Assembly: GCA_035771175.1 (NCBI GenBank)
Contig: CM069594.1
Location: 45,745,534-45,809,533 of the forward strand
Direction: 5' to 3'
DNA from: Paratinospora sagittata
Lineage: Eukaryota > Streptophyta > Magnoliopsida > Ranunculales > Menispermaceae
DNA length: 64,000 bases
Part shown: positions 24,104 to 38,216 of the stretch, piece by piece
Layout of the letters: every line of letters starts with the position of its first letter
Position numbering within the stretch: position 1 is the stretch's first letter
Notes under the pieces: generated by a model
The model's database searches: none
What the model saw: only the letters and a program-made list of their open reading frames with translations
Told to the model about the DNA's origin: nothing
Position numbers and translations under genes: made by a program

Positions 24104-25288
24104 TTGTGTATATCGACCGGCTATCTTTCAATAGAGAACATGATACACAACCCAATAATAACACGCTATCCACGTTTGAGACAAAAACCAGATATTTCTA
24201 ACGAGAAAAATGTGGCCACTTCTCCTTGCTCGACTTTTCTATACCTTACACAGTTTTGCCAGGTTATCTTAATTGAAATATTCTCTACTAACACCTTGAT
24301 GATTCGCATTGTCTCGCACGCCCACAACAACTTTAGATTAAACAACGTTTTGAATTCAAATCATTTTGTACTCTCTTCCTCTTTAACCTGCAACTACTAA
24401 TTTTATAAAACCCTCATTCTCTGATTTTGGAAGATAGAACACGCACGATTTTTGCAAGTTAGACTGAGCTTTCCAAAGAGTGTTTAAGTCGAAGAAAGTC
24501 GTTAATCTTGCATTTGACCAAACAACCTTCGAATTGAATCAAAATTGCAAACTGTCTTGAAGATAGCCTCATTATTTCCCAAGTTCTTCATTTTATCCCT
24601 TTCATGCTGAGATTTCCAGAGGCTATCTATTGTTTTAAACTTTAAGTATGTGAAGTGTTCTCGGTAAGAGAAAACATCACCTGTATTTTTTTTTTCTAAG
24701 AGCTTGAACTAATCATCAACAACACATCAACCAATAGGTATAGAAGTCTCCAAAGATCAAGCTCGAATAACGAAGTCATATCTCATGTCTAATGCATTAG
24801 TTTTATCTTTGGTGTGTAGGGTAACTTCTCGATCAATCTCAACACTAAAACTCTGAAAATTGAAAAGTCTTCAAAATCACTTCGATATAGTATTGCATTT
24901 TGAAAAAAATGTTTTCGAAAGGTTTTAATCATAATTTCAATGCGTGTTTTATTATTTAATAGTTTTTAATCTTATATCAATGTGATTTGAGTCAATGGAA
25001 TGATTCTTGAGTGTCAAAATATTAATTTTGCAAAAATCAGGCTATTCAGCAATTTGCAAAAAATTTTCAGTTGGCACTAGCGCCCTATCAGTGTTGATAG
25101 CCCGCTGATAGGGTTGTATAATAAAACATTTGTTTTTCTTGAAAATTGTCCATAGCGCCCTATCCCCTTTGATAACTCGCTATAAAGATGTTGCCGTGAT
25201 CTTTCCATTTTTAGTAAATTGGGCAATAGCGCTCTATAGCCCTCGATAACTCGCTATAGGAAAGTCTGAAAAACTCGAGCTCTCGAGT
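24104..25288 (+). repeat. Unit 22, A-type, 1,185 bp
   Basis: A-type marker TTTTGCCAGGTTATC, plus GATTTTGGAAGATAG and TTGACCAAACAACC. Neighbour unit 23 is also A-type, so the HOR begins C-A-A-B here. Confidence 0.95.
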
Positions 25289-26471
25289 TTGTGTATATCG
25301 ACCGGCTATCCTTCAATAGAGAACATGATACACAACCCAATAATAACACGCTATCCACGTTTGAGACAAAAACCAGATATTTCTAACGAGAAAAATGTGG
25401 CCACTTCTCCTTGCTCGTCTTTTCTACACCTTACACAGTTTTGCCAGGTTATCTTAATTGAAATATTCTCTACTAACACCTTGATGATTCGCATTGTCTC
25501 GCACGCCCACAACAACTTTAGATTAAACAACGTTTTGAATTCAAATCATTTTGTACTATCTTCCTCTTTAACCTGCAACTACTAATTTTATAAAACCCTC
25601 ATTCTCTGATTTTGGAAGATAGAGCACGCACGATTTTTGCAAGTTAGACTGAGCTTTCCAAAGAGTGTTTAAGTCGAAGAAAGTCGTTAATCTTGCATTT
25701 GACCAAACAACCTTCGAATTGAATCAAAATTGCAAACTGTCTTAAAGATAGCCTCATTATTTCACAAGTTCTTCATTTTATCCCTTTCATGCTGAGATTT
25801 CCAGAGGCTATCTATTGTTTTAAACTTTAAGTATGTGAAGTGTTCTCGGTAAGAGAAAACATCACTTGTATTTTTTTTTTCTAAGAGCTTGAACTAATCA
25901 TCAACAACACATCAACCAATAGGTATAGAAGTCTCCAAAGATCAAGCTCGAATAACGAAGTCATATCTCATGTCTAATGCATTAGTTTTATCTTTGGTGT
26001 GTAGGGTAACTTCTCGATAAATCTCAACACTAAAACTCTGAAAATTGAAAAGTCTTCAAAATCACTTCGATATAGTATTGCATTTTGAAAAAAATGTTTT
26101 CGAAAGGTTTTAATCATAATTTCAATGCGTGTTTTATTATTTAATAGTTTTTAATCTTATATCAATGTGATTTGAGTCAATGGAATGATTCTTGAGTGTC
26201 AAAATATTAATTTTGCAAAAATCAGGCTATTCAGCAATTTGCAAAAAATTTTCAGTTGGCACTAGCGCCCTATCAGTGTTGATAGCCCGCTGATAGGGTT
26301 GTATAATAAAACATTTGTTTTTCTTGAAAATTTTCTATAGCGCCCTATCCCCTTTGATAACTCGCTATAAAGATGTTGTCGTGATCTTTCCATTTTTAGT
26401 AAATTGGGCAATAGCGCGATAGGCCTCGATAACTCGCTATAGGAAAGCCTGAGAAACTCGAGCTCTCGGGT
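25289..26471 (+). repeat. Unit 23, A-type, 1,183 bp
   Basis: A-type with private changes (GGCTATCCTTCAATAG, CTCGTCTTTTCTACACC). Starts the first complete A-B-C set of the 3.5-kb HOR. Confidence 0.95.
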
Positions 26472-27647
26472 TTGTGTATATCGATCGGCTATCTTTCAAT
26501 AGAGAACATGATACACAACCCAATAATAACACGCTATCCACGTTTGTGACAAAAATCTGATATTTCTAACAAGAAAAGTGTGGCCACTTCTCCTTGCTCG
26601 AGTTTTCTCTACCTTACTTGCCTAGTTATCTTAATTAAAATATTCTCTACTAACACCTTGATGATTCCCATTGTCTGGCACGCCCAAAACAACTTTAGAT
26701 TAAACAACGTTTTGAATTCAAATCATTTTATACTCTCTTCCTCTTTAACCTGCAACTGCTAATTTTATAAAACCCTCATTCTCTGATTTTGAAAGATAGA
26801 ACACGCACGATTTTTGCATGTTAGACTGAGCTTTCCAAAGAGTGTTTAAATCGAAGAAAGTCGTTATTCTTGCATTTGTCCAAACAACCTTCGAATTGAA
26901 TCAAAATTTCAAACTGTCTTGAAGATAACCTTATTATTTCGCAAGTTTTTCATTTTATTCCTTTTGTGGTGAGATTTCCAGAGGCTATCTATTGTTTTAA
27001 ACTTTAAGTATGTGAAGTGTTCTCGGTAAGAGAAAACATCACCTGTATTTTTTTTTCTAAGAGCTTGAACTAATCATCAACAACACATCAACCAATAGGT
27101 ATAGAAGTCTCCAAAGATCAAGCTCGCATAACGAAGTCATATCTCATGTCTAATGCATTAGTTTTATCTTTGGTGTGTAGGGTAACTTCTCGATCAATCT
27201 CAACACTAAAACTCTGAAAATTGAAAAGTCTTCAAAATCACTTCGATATAGTATTGCATCTTGGAAAAAATGTTTTCGAAAGGTTTTAATCATAATTTCA
27301 ATGCGAGTTTTATTATTTAATAGTTTTTAATCTTATATCAATGTGATTTGAGTCAATGGAATTATTCTTGAGTGTCAAAATATTAATTTTCCAAAAATCA
27401 GGCTATTCAGCAATTTGAAAAAATTTTCAGTTGGCACTAGCGCCCTATCAGTGTTGATAGCCCGCTGATAAGGTTGTATAATAAAACATTTGTTTTTCTT
27501 GAAAATTGTCTATAGCGCGCTATCCCCTTTGATAACTCGCTATAAAGATGTTGTCGTGATCTTTCCATTTTTAGTAAATTGGCAAGAGCGCGCTATAGGC
27601 CTCGATAACTCGCTATAGGAAAGTCTGAAAAACTCGAGCTCTCGTGT
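26472..27647 (+). repeat. Unit 24, B-type, 1,176 bp
   Basis: B-type: TGA at 26547-26549 in the open frame, CTTACTTGCCTAG 6-bp loss, TTGTGGTGAGATTTCC and CTCGCATAACGAAG. Confidence 0.95.
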
Positions 27648-28793
27648 TTGTGTTTATCGACCTGCTATCTTTCAATAGAGAACATGATACACAACCCAAT
27701 AATAACAAGCTATCCACGTTTGAGACAAAAATCAGATATTTCTAACGAGAAAAATGTGGCCACTTCTCCTTGCTCGACTTTTCTATACCTTACACAGTTT
27801 TGCCTGGTTATCTTAATTTTAATATTATCAACTAACACCTTGATGATTCCCATTGTCTCGCACGCCCAAAACAACTTTAGATTAAACAACGTTTTGAATT
27901 CAAATCATTTTGTACTCTCTTCCTCTTTAACCTGCAACTACTAATTTTATAAAACCCTCATTCTCTGATTTTCAAAGATAGAACACGCACGGTTTTTCAT
28001 TGTTAGACTGAGCTTTCCAAAGAGTGTTTAAATCGAAGAAAGTCGTTATTCTTGCATTTGTCCAAACAACCTTCGAACTGAATCAAAATTGCAAACTGTC
28101 TTGAAGATAACCTCATTATTTCGCAAGTTCTTCATTTTATTCCTGTTGTGCTGAGATTTCCAGAGGCTATCTATTGTTTTTAAACTGTAAGTATGTGAAG
28201 TGTTCTCGGTAAGAGAAAACATCACCTGTATTTTTTTTTCTAAGGGCTTGAACTAATCATCGACAACATATCAATCAATAGGTATAGAAGTCTCCCAAGA
28301 TCAAGCTCGAAGAACGAAGACATATCTCATGTCTAATGCAATAGTTTTATCTTTGGTGTGTAGGGTAACTTCTCGATCAATCTCAGCACTAAAACTCAGA
28401 AAATTGAAAAGTCTTTAAAATCACTTCGATATAGTATTCCATTGTGAAAAAAATGTTTTCCGGAAGGTTTTAATCATAATTTCAATATGTTTTGAGTAAA
28501 TGGAATGGTTCTTGAGTGTCAAAATATTAATTTTCCAAAAATAAGGCTATTCAGCAATTTGCAAAAATTTTCCAGTTGGCACTAGTGCCCTATCAGTTTT
28601 GATAGCCCGCTGATAGGGTTGTATAATAAAACATTTGTTTTTCTTGAAAATTTTCTATAGCGCGCTATCCTCTTTGATAACTCGCTATAAAGATCTTGCT
28701 GTGATCTTTCCATTTTTAGTAAATTGGGCAATAGCGCTCTATAGCCCTCGATAACTCGCTATAGGAAAGTCTGAAAAACTCGAGCTCTCGAGT
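27648..28793 (+). repeat. Unit 25, C-type, 1,146 bp
   Basis: C-type with the 40-bp loss at 28481-28487, TTTTTCATTGTTAGAC and ATCATCGACAACATATC. Confidence 0.95.
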
Positions 28794-29977
28794 TTGTGTA
28801 TATCGACCGGCTATCTTTCAATAGAGAACATGATACACAACCCAATAATAACACGCTATCCACGTTTGAGACAAAAACCAGATATTTCTAACGAGAAAAA
28901 TGTGGCCACTTCTCCTTGCTCGACTTTTCTATACCTTACACAGTTTTGCCAGGTTATCTTAATTGAAATATTCTCTACTAACACCTTGATGATTCGCATT
29001 GTCTCGCACGCCCACAACAACTTTAGATTAAACAACGTTTTGAATTCAAATCATTTTGTACTATCTTCCTCTTTAACCTGCAACTACTAATTTTATAAAA
29101 CCCTCATTCTCTGATTTTGGAAGATAGAACACGCATGATTTTTGCAAGTTAGACTGAGCTTTCCAAAGAGTGTTTAAGTCGAAGAAAGTCGTTAATCTTG
29201 CATTTGACCAAACAACCTTCGAATTGAATCAAAATTGCAAACTGTCTTGAAGATAGCCTCATTATTTCACAAGTTCTTCATTTTATCCCTTTCATGCTGA
29301 GATTTCCAGAGGCTATCTATTGTTTTAAACTTTAAGTATGTGAAGTGTTCTCGGTAAGAGAAAACATCACTTGTATTTTTTTTTTCTAAGAGCTTGAACT
29401 AATCATCAACAACACATCAACCAATAGGTATAGAAGTCTCCAAAGATCAAGCTCGAATAACGAAGTCATATCTCATGTCTAATGCATTAGTTTTATCTTT
29501 GGTGTGTAGGGTAACTTCTCGATAAATCTCAACACTAAAACTCTGAAAATTGAAAAGTCTTCAAAATCACTTCGATATAGTATTGCATTTTGAAAAAATG
29601 TTTTCGAAAGGTTTTAATCATAATTTCAATGCGTGTTTTATTATTTAATAGTTTTTAATCTTATATCAATGTGATTTGAGTCAATGGAATGATTCTTGAG
29701 TGTCAAAATATTAATTTTGCAAAAATCAGGCTATTCAGCAATTTGCAAAAAATTTTCAGTTGGCACTAGCGCCCTATCAGTGTTGATAGCCCGCTGATAG
29801 GGTTGTATAATAAAACATTTGTTTTTCTTGAAAATTTTCTATAGCGCCCTATCCCCTTTGATAACTCGCTATAAAGATGTTGTCGTGATCTTTCCATTTT
29901 TAGTAAATTGGGCAATAGCGCGCGATAGGCCTCGATAACTCGCTATAGGAAAGCCTGAGAAACTCGAGCTCTCGGGT
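28794..29977 (+). repeat. Unit 26, A-type, 1,184 bp
   Basis: Same A-type markers as units 22, 23 and 29; starts the second HOR copy. Confidence 0.95.
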
Positions 29978-31154
29978 TTGTGTATATCGATCGGCTATCT
30001 TTCAATAGAGAACATGATACACAACCCAATAATAACACGCTATCCACGTTTGTGACAAAAATCTGATATTTCTAACAAGAAAAGTGTGGCCACTTCTCCT
30101 TGCTCGAGTTTTCTCTACCTTACTTGCCTAGTTATCTTAATTAAAATATTCTCTACTAACACCTTGATGATTCCCATTGTCTGGCACGCCCAAAACAACT
30201 TTAGATTAAACAACGTTTTGAATTCAAATCATTTTGTACTCTCTTCCTCTTTAACCTGCAACTGCTAATTTTATAAAACCCTCATTCTCTGATTTTGAAA
30301 GATAGAACACGCACGATTTTTGCATGTTAGACTGAGCTTTCCAAAGAGTGTTTAAATCGAAGAAAGTCGTTATTCTTGCATTTGTCCAAACAACCTTCGA
30401 ATTGAATCAAAATTTCAAACTGTCTTGAAGATAACCTTATTATTTCGCAAGTTTTTCATTTTATTCCTTTTGTGGTGAGATTTCCAGAGGCTATCTATTG
30501 TTTTAAACTTTAAGTATGTGAAGTGTTCTCGGTAAGAGAAAACATCACCTGTATTTTTTTTTCTAAGAGCTTGAACTAATCATCAACAACACATCAACCA
30601 ATAGGTATAGAAGTCTCCAAAGATCAAGCTCGCATAACGAAGTCATATCTCATGTCTAATGCATTAGTTTTATCTTTGGTGTGTAGGGTAACTTCTCGAT
30701 CAATCTCAACACTAAAACTCTGAAAATTGAAAAGTCTTCAAAATCACTTCGATATAGTATTGCATCTTGGAAAAAATGTTTTCGAAAGGTTTTAATCATA
30801 ATTTCAATGCGAGTTTTATTATTTAATAGTTTTTAATCTTATATCAATGTGATTTGAGTCAATGGAATTATTCTTGAGTGTCAAAATATTAATTTTCCAA
30901 AAATCAGGCTATTCAGCAATTTGCAAAAAATTTTCAGTTGGCACTAGCGCCCTATCAGTGTTGATAGCCCGCTGATAAGGTTGTATAATAAAACATTTTT
31001 TTTTCTTGAAAATTGTCTATAGCGCGCTATCCCCTTTGATAACTCGCTATAAAGATGTTGTCGTGATCTTTCCATTTTTAGTAAATTGGCAAGAGCGCGC
31101 TATAGGCCTCGATAACTCGCTATAGGAAAGTCTGAAAAACTCGAGCTCTCGTGT
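29978..31154 (+). repeat. Unit 27, B-type, 1,177 bp
   Basis: Near copy of unit 24, 3,506 bp away, with the same TGA, 6-bp loss and GTGGTGAG variant. Confidence 0.95.
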
Positions 31155-32300
31155 TTGTGTTTATCGACCTGCTATCTTTCAATAGAGAACATGATACACA
31201 ACCCAATAATAACAAGCTATCCACGTTTGAGACAAAAATCAGATATTTCTAATGAGAAAAATGTGGCCACTTCTCCTTGCTCGACTTTTCTATACCTTAC
31301 ACAGTTTTGCCTGGTTATCTTAATTTTAATATTATCAACTAACACCTTGATGATTCCCATTGTCTCGCACGCCCAAAACAACTTTAGATTAAACAACGTT
31401 TTGAATTCAAATCATTTTGTACTCTCTTCCTCTTTAACCTGCAACTACTAATTTTATAAAACCCTCATTCTCTGATTTTCAAAGATAGAACACGCACGGT
31501 TTTTCATTGTTAGACTGAGCTTTCCAAAGAGTGTTTAAATCGAAGAAAGTCGTTATTCTTGCATTTGTCCAAACAACCTTCGAACTGAATCAAAATTGCA
31601 AACTGTCTTGAAGATAACCTCATTATTTCGCAAGTTCTTCATTTTATTCCTGTTGTGCTGAGATTTCCAGAGGCTATCTATTGTTTTTAAACTGTAAGTA
31701 TGTGAAGTGTTCTCGGTAAGAGAAAACATCACCTGTATTTTTTTTTCTAAGGGCTTGAACTAATCATCGACAACATATCAATCAATAGGTATAGAAGTCT
31801 CCAAAGATCAAGCTCGAAGAACGAAGACATATCTCATGTCTAATGCAATAGTTTTATCTTTGGTGTGTAGGGTAACTTCTCGATCAATCTCAGCACTAAA
31901 ACTCAGAAAATTGAAAAGTCTTTAAAATCACTTTGATATAGTATTCCATTGTGAAAAAAATGTTTTCCGGAAGGTTTTAATCATAATTTCAATATGTTTT
32001 GAGTCAATGGAATGGTTCTTGAGTGTCAAAATATTAATTTTCCAAAAATAAGGCTATTCAGCAATTTGCAAAAATTTTCCAGTTGGCACTAGTGCCCTAT
32101 CAGTTTTGATAGCCCGCTGATAGGGTTGTATAATAAAACATTTGTTTTTCTTGAAAATTTTCTATAGCGCGCTATCCCCTTTGATAACTCGCTATAAAGA
32201 TCTTGCCGTGATCTTTCCATTTTTAGTAAATTGGGCAATAGCGCTCTATAGCCCTCGATAACTCGCTATAGGAAAGTCTGAAAAACTCGAGCTCTCGAGT
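31155..32300 (+). repeat. Unit 28, C-type, 1,146 bp
   Basis: Near copy of unit 25, 3,507 bp away, with the same 40-bp loss (31988-31994). Confidence 0.95.
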
Positions 32301-33485
32301 TTGTGTATATCGACCGGCTATCTTTCAATAGAGAACATGATACACAACCCAATACTAACACGCTATCCACGTTTGAGACAAAAACCAGATATTTCTAACG
32401 AGAAAAATGTGGCCACTTCTCCTTGCTCGACTTTTCTATACCTTACACAGTTTTGCCAGGTTATCTTAATTGAAATATTCTCTACTAACACCTTGATGAT
32501 TCGCATTGTCTCGCACGCCCACAACGACTTTAGATTAAACAACGTTTTGAATTCAAATCATTTTGTACTCTCTTCCTCTTTAACCTGCAACTACTAATTT
32601 TATAAAACCCTCATTCTCTGATTTTGGAAGATAGAACACGCACGATTTTTGCAAGTTAGACTGAGCTTTCCAAAGAGTGTTTAAGTCGAAGAAAGTCGTT
32701 AATCTTGCATTTGACCAAACAACCTTCGAATTGAATCAAAATTGCAAACTGTCTTGAAGATAGCCTCATTATTTCACAAGTTCTTCATTTTATCCCTTTC
32801 ATGCTGAGATTTCCAGAGGCTATCTATTGTTTTAAACTTTAAGTATGTGAAGTGTTCTCGGTAAGAGAAAACATCACCTGTATTTTTTTTTTCTAAGAGC
32901 TTGAACTAATCATCAACAACACATCAACCAATAGGTATAGAAGTCTCCAAAGATCAAGCTCGAATAACGAAGTCATATCTCATGTCTAATGCATTAGTTT
33001 TATCTTTGGTGTGTAGGGTAACTTCTCGATCAATCTCAACACTAAAACTCTGAAAATTGAAAAGTCTTCAAAATCACTTCGATATAGTATTGCATTTTGA
33101 AAAAAATGTTTTCGAAAGGTTTTAATCATAATTTCAATGCGTGTTTTATTATTTAATAGTTTTTAATCTTATATCAATGTGATTTGAGTCAATGGAATGA
33201 TTCTTGAGTGTCAAAATATTAATTTTGCAAAAATCAGGCTATTCAGCAATTTGCAAAAAATTTTCAGTTGGCACTAGCGCCCTATCAGTGTTGATAGCCC
33301 GCTGATAGGGTTGTATAATAAAACATTTGTTTTTCTTGAAAATTGTCTATAGCGCCCTATCCCCTTTGATAACTCGCTATAAAGATGTTGTCGTGATCTT
33401 TCCATTTTTAGTAAATTGGGCAATAGCGCGCGATAGGCCTCGATAACTCGCTATAGGAAAGTCTAAAAAACTCGAGCTCTCGGGT
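32301..33485 (+). repeat. Unit 29, A-type, 1,185 bp
   Basis: Starts the third HOR copy. Private changes AATACTAACACG and CACAACGACTTTAG. Confidence 0.95.
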
Positions 33486-34663
33486 TTGTGTATATCGATC
33501 GGCTATCTTTCAATAGAGAACATGATACACAACCCAATAATAACACGCTATCCACGTTTGTGACAAAAATATGATATTTCTAACAAGAAAAGTGTGGCCA
33601 CTTCTCCTTGCTCGAGTTTTCTCTACCTTACTTGCCTAGTTATCTTAATTAAAATATTCTCTACTAACACCTTGATGATTCCCATTGTCTGGCACGCCCA
33701 AAACAACTTTAGATTAAACAACGTTTTGAATTCAAATCATTTTGTACTCTCTTCCTCTTTAACCTGCAACTGCTAATTTTATAAAACCCTCATTCTCTGA
33801 TTTTGAAAGATAGAACACGCACGATTTTTGCATGTTAGACTGAGCTTTCCAAAGAGTGTTTAAATAGAAGAAAGTCGTTATTCTTGCATTTGTCCAAACA
33901 ACATTCGAATTGAATCAAAATTTCAAACTGTCTTGAAGATAACCTCATTATTTCGCAAGTTCTTCATTTTATTCCTTTTGTGCTGAGATTTCCAGAGGCT
34001 ATCTATTGTTTTAAACTTTAAGTATGTGAAGTGTTCTCGGTAAGAGAAAACATCACCTGTATTTTTTTTTCTAAGAGCTTGAACTAATCATCAACAACAC
34101 ATCAATCAATAGGTATAGAAGTCTACAAAGATCAAGCTCGAAGAACGAAGACATTTCTCATGTCTAATGCAATAGTTTTATCTTTGGTGTGTAGGGTAAC
34201 TTCTCGATCAATCTCAGCACTAAAACTCAGAAAATTGAAAAATCTTAAAAATCACCTCGATATAGTATTCCATTTTGAAAAAAAATGTTTTCGAAAGGTT
34301 TTAAACATAACTTCAATGAGTGTTTTATTATTTAACAGTTTTTAATCTTATATCAATATGTTTTGAGTCAATGGAATGGTTCTTGAGTGTCAAAATTTTA
34401 ATTTTCCAAAAATAAGCTATTCAGCAATTTGCAAAAATTTTCCAGTTGGCACTAGCGCCCTATCAGTGTTGATAGCCCGCGGATAGGGTTGTATAATAAA
34501 ACATTCGTTTTTCTTGAAAATTTTCTATAGCGCGCTATCCCCTTTGATAACTCGCTATAAAGATGTTGTCGTGATCTTTCCATTTTTAGTAAATTGGGCA
34601 AGAGCGCGCTATAGGCCTCGATAACTCGCTATCAGAAAGTCTGAAAAACTCGAGCTCTCGTGT
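33486..34663 (+). repeat. Unit 30, B-type, 1,178 bp
   Basis: B-type TGA and 6-bp loss, but the 3' half lacks GTGGTGAG and instead resembles units 16-18 and 20, so the HOR identity fades within this unit. Confidence 0.94.
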
Positions 34664-35847
34664 TTGTGTTTATCGACCTGCTATCTTTCAATAGAGAACA
34701 TGATACACAACCCAATAATAACACGTTATCCACGTTTGAGACAAAAACCAGATATTTCTAACGAGAAAAATGTGGCCACTTCTCCTTGCTCGACTTTTCT
34801 ATACCTTACACAGTTTTGCCTAGTTATCTTAATTGAAATATTATCTACTAACACCTTGATGATTCCCATTGTCTCGCACGCCCACAACAACTTTAGATTA
34901 AACAACGTTTTGAATTCAAATCATTTTGTACTCTCTTCCTCTTTAACCTGCAACTACTAATTTTATAAAATCCTCATTCTCTGATTTTGAAAGATAGAAC
35001 ACTCACGATTTTTGCAAGTTAACTGAGCTTTCCAAAGAGTGTTTAAGTCGAAGAAAGTCGTTATTCTTGCATTTGAACAAACAACCTTCGAATTGAATCA
35101 AAATTGCAAACTGTCTTGAAGATAGCCTCATTATTTCGCAAGTTCTTCATTTTATCCCTTTCGTGCTGAGATTTCCAGAGGCTATCTATTGTTTTAAACT
35201 TTAAGTATGTGAAGTGTTCTCGGTAAGAGAAAACATCACTTGTATTTTTTTTTTCTAAGAGCTTGAACTAATCATCAACAACACATCAATCAATAGGTAT
35301 AGAAGTCTACAAAGATCAAGCTCGAATAACGAAGTCATATCTCATGTATAATGCATTAGTTTTATCTTTGGTGTGTAGGGTAACTTCTCGATCAATCTCA
35401 ACACTAAAACTCTGAAAATTGAAAAGTCTTCAAAATCACTTCGATATAGTATTGCATTTTGAAAAAAATGTTTTCGAAAGGTTTTAATCATAATTTCAAT
35501 GCGTGTTTTATTATTTAATAGCTTTTAATCTTATATCAATTTGATTTGAGTCAATGGAATGATTCTTGAGTGTCAAAATATTAATTTTCCAAAAATAAGA
35601 CTATTCAGCAATTTGCAAAAAAATTTCAGTTGGCACTAGCGCCCTATCAATGTTGATAGCCCGCTGATAGGGTTGTATAATAAAACATTTGTTTTTCTTG
35701 AAAATTGTCTATAGCGCGCTATCCCCTTTGATAACTCGCTATAAAGATGTTGCCCTGATCTTTCCATTTTTAGTAAATTGGGCAATAGCACGCGATAGGC
35801 CTCGATAACTCGCTATAGGAAAGTCTGAAAAACTCGAGCTCTCGGGT
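34664..35847 (+). repeat. Unit 31, C-like hybrid, 1,184 bp
   Basis: Starts with the C-type anchor TTGTGTTTATC, but has A-like CCCACAACAAC and lacks the 40-bp loss. Marks the right edge of the three-unit HOR. Confidence 0.94.
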
Positions 35848-37031
35848 TTGTGTATATTGACCCGCCATCTTTCAATAGAGAACATGATACACAACCCAAT
35901 AATAACACGGTATCCACGTTTGTGACAAAAATCTGATATTTCTAACAAGAAAAGTGTGGCCACTTCTCCTTGCTCGACTTTTCTATACCTTACACAGTTT
36001 TGCCTAGTTATCTTAAATGAAATATTCTCTACTAACACCTTGATGATTCTCATTGTCTGGCACGCCCAAAAAAACTTTAGATTAAACGACGTTTTGAATT
36101 CAAATCATTTTGTACTCTCTTCCTCTTTAACCTGCAACTGCTAATTTTATAAAACCCTAATTCTCTGATTTTGAAAGATGGAACACGCACGATTTTTGCA
36201 TGTTAGACTGAGCTTTCCAAAGAGTGTTTAAATCGAAGAAAGTCGTTATTCTTGCATTTGTCCAAACAACCTTTGAATTGAACCAAAATTTCAAACTGTC
36301 TTGAAGATAACCTCATTATTTCGCAAGTTCTTCATTTTATTCCTGTTGTGCTGAGATTTCCAGAGGCTATCTATTGTTTTTAAACTGAAAGTATGTGAAG
36401 TGTTCTCGGTAAGAGAAAACATCACCTGTAATTTTTCTTTCTAAGAGCTTGAACTAATCATCAACAACACATCAAACAATAGATATCGAAGTCTACAAAG
36501 ATCAAGCTCGAAGAACGAAGACGTATCTCATGTCTAATGCAATAGTTTTATCTTTGGTGTGTAGGGTAACTTCTCGATCAATCTCAGCACTAAAACTCAG
36601 AAAATTGAAAAGTCTTCAAAATCACTTCGATATAGAATCCATTTTGAAAAAAATATTTTCCGGAAGGTTTTAATGATAATTTCAATGAGGTTTGAATTAT
36701 TTAATAGTTTTTAATCATATATCAATATGTTTTGAGTCAATGGAATGGTTCTTGAGTGTCAAAATATTAATTTTCCAAAAATATGGCTATTCAGCAATTT
36801 GCAAAAATTTTCCAGTTGGCACTTGCGCTATCAGTGTTGATAGCCCGCTGATAGGGTTGTATAATAAAACATTTGTTTTTCTTGAAAATTTTCTATAGCG
36901 CGCTATCCCCCTTGATAACTCGGTATAAAGTTGTTGCCGTGATCTTTCCATTTTTAGTACAGTGGGCAATAGCGCGCTACAGTCCCCGAAAACTCGCTTT
37001 CGGAAAGTCTAAAAAACTCGAGCTCTCGTGT
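35848..37031 (+). repeat. Unit 32, full (1,184 bp), subfamily boundary
   Basis: Starts as subfamily I (TGA nonsense as in B-type, but without the 6-bp loss). Its end at 36820 has CACTTGCGC, the first subfamily II diagnostic. Confidence 0.94.
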
Positions 37032-38216
37032 TTGTGTATTTCAACCTGCTATCTTTCAATAGAGAACATGATACTCAACACAGTAATATCGCGCTATCCA
37101 CGTTTGAGACAAAAATCAGATATTTCTAACGAGAAAAATGTGGCCACTTCTCCTTGCTCGACTTTTCTATACCTTACACAATTTTGCCTAGTTATCTTAA
37201 TTGAAATATTATCTACTAACACCTTGATGATTCCCATTGTCTTGCACGCCCAAAATAACCTTAGATTAAACAAAGTTTTGATTTCAAATCATTTTGTACT
37301 CTCTTCCTCTTTAACCTGCAACTACTAATTTTATAAAACCCTCATTCTCTGATTTTCAAAGATAGAACACGCACGATTTTTGCAAGTTAGACTGAGCTTT
37401 CCGAAGAGTGTATAAATCGAAGAAAGTCGTTATTCTTGCATTTGTCCAACCAACCTTCGAACTGAATCAAAATCGCAAACTGTCTTGAAGATAACCTCAT
37501 TATTTCGCATGTTCTTCGTTTTATTCCTTTTGTGCTGAGATTTCCAGAGGCTATCTGTTGTTCTAAACTGTAAGTATGTAAAGTGTTCTCGGTAAGAGAA
37601 AACATCACCTGTATTTTTTCTTTCTAAGAGTTTGAACTAATCATCAACAACACATCAAACAATAGGTATCGAAGTCTACAAAGATCAAGCTCGAAGAACG
37701 AAAACATATCTCATGTCTAATGCAATAGTTTTATCTTTGGTGTGTAGGGTAACTTCTCGATCAATCTCAGTACTAAAACTCTGAAAATTGAAAATTCTTT
37801 AAAATCACTTCGATATAGTATTCCATTTTGAAAAAATGTTTTCCGGAAGGTTTTAATCATAATTTCAATGAGTTTTGAATTATTTAAAAGTTTTTAATCT
37901 TATATCAATATGTTTTGAGTCAATGGTATGGTTCTTGAGTGTCATAATATTAATTTTCAAAAAATAAGGCTATTCAGCAATTTGCAAAAATTTTCCAGTT
38001 GGCACTTGCGCCCTATAAGTGTTGATAGCCCGCTGATAGGGTTGTATAATAAAACATTTGTTTTTCTTGAAAATTGTCTATAGCGCGCTTTCCCCTTTGA
38101 TAACTCGCTATAAAGATGTTGCCGTGATCTTTCCATTTTTAGTAAAATGGGCAATAGAGCGCTATAGGCCTCGATAACTCGCTATTGGAATGTCTGAAAA
38201 ACTCGAGCTCCCGGGT
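37032..38216 (+). repeat. Unit 33, full (1,185 bp), subfamily II
   Basis: First unit with ATTTCAACC and CAACACAGTAATA, variants common further right. GATTTTCAAAGATAG replaces GATTTTGAAAG. Confidence 0.94.

Larger units (their letters stand above)
22959..34663 (+). repeat. Three-unit higher-order repeat, about 3,507 bp
   Basis: Order of unit types is C-A-A-B-C-A-B-C-A-B. Equivalent anchors lie 3,505-3,509 bp apart (25289/28794/32301, 26472/29978/33486, 27648/31155/34664). Types are defined by CCAGGTTATC (A), TGA plus a 6-bp loss (B), and a 40-bp loss plus TTGTGTTTATC (C). Confidence 0.92.
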
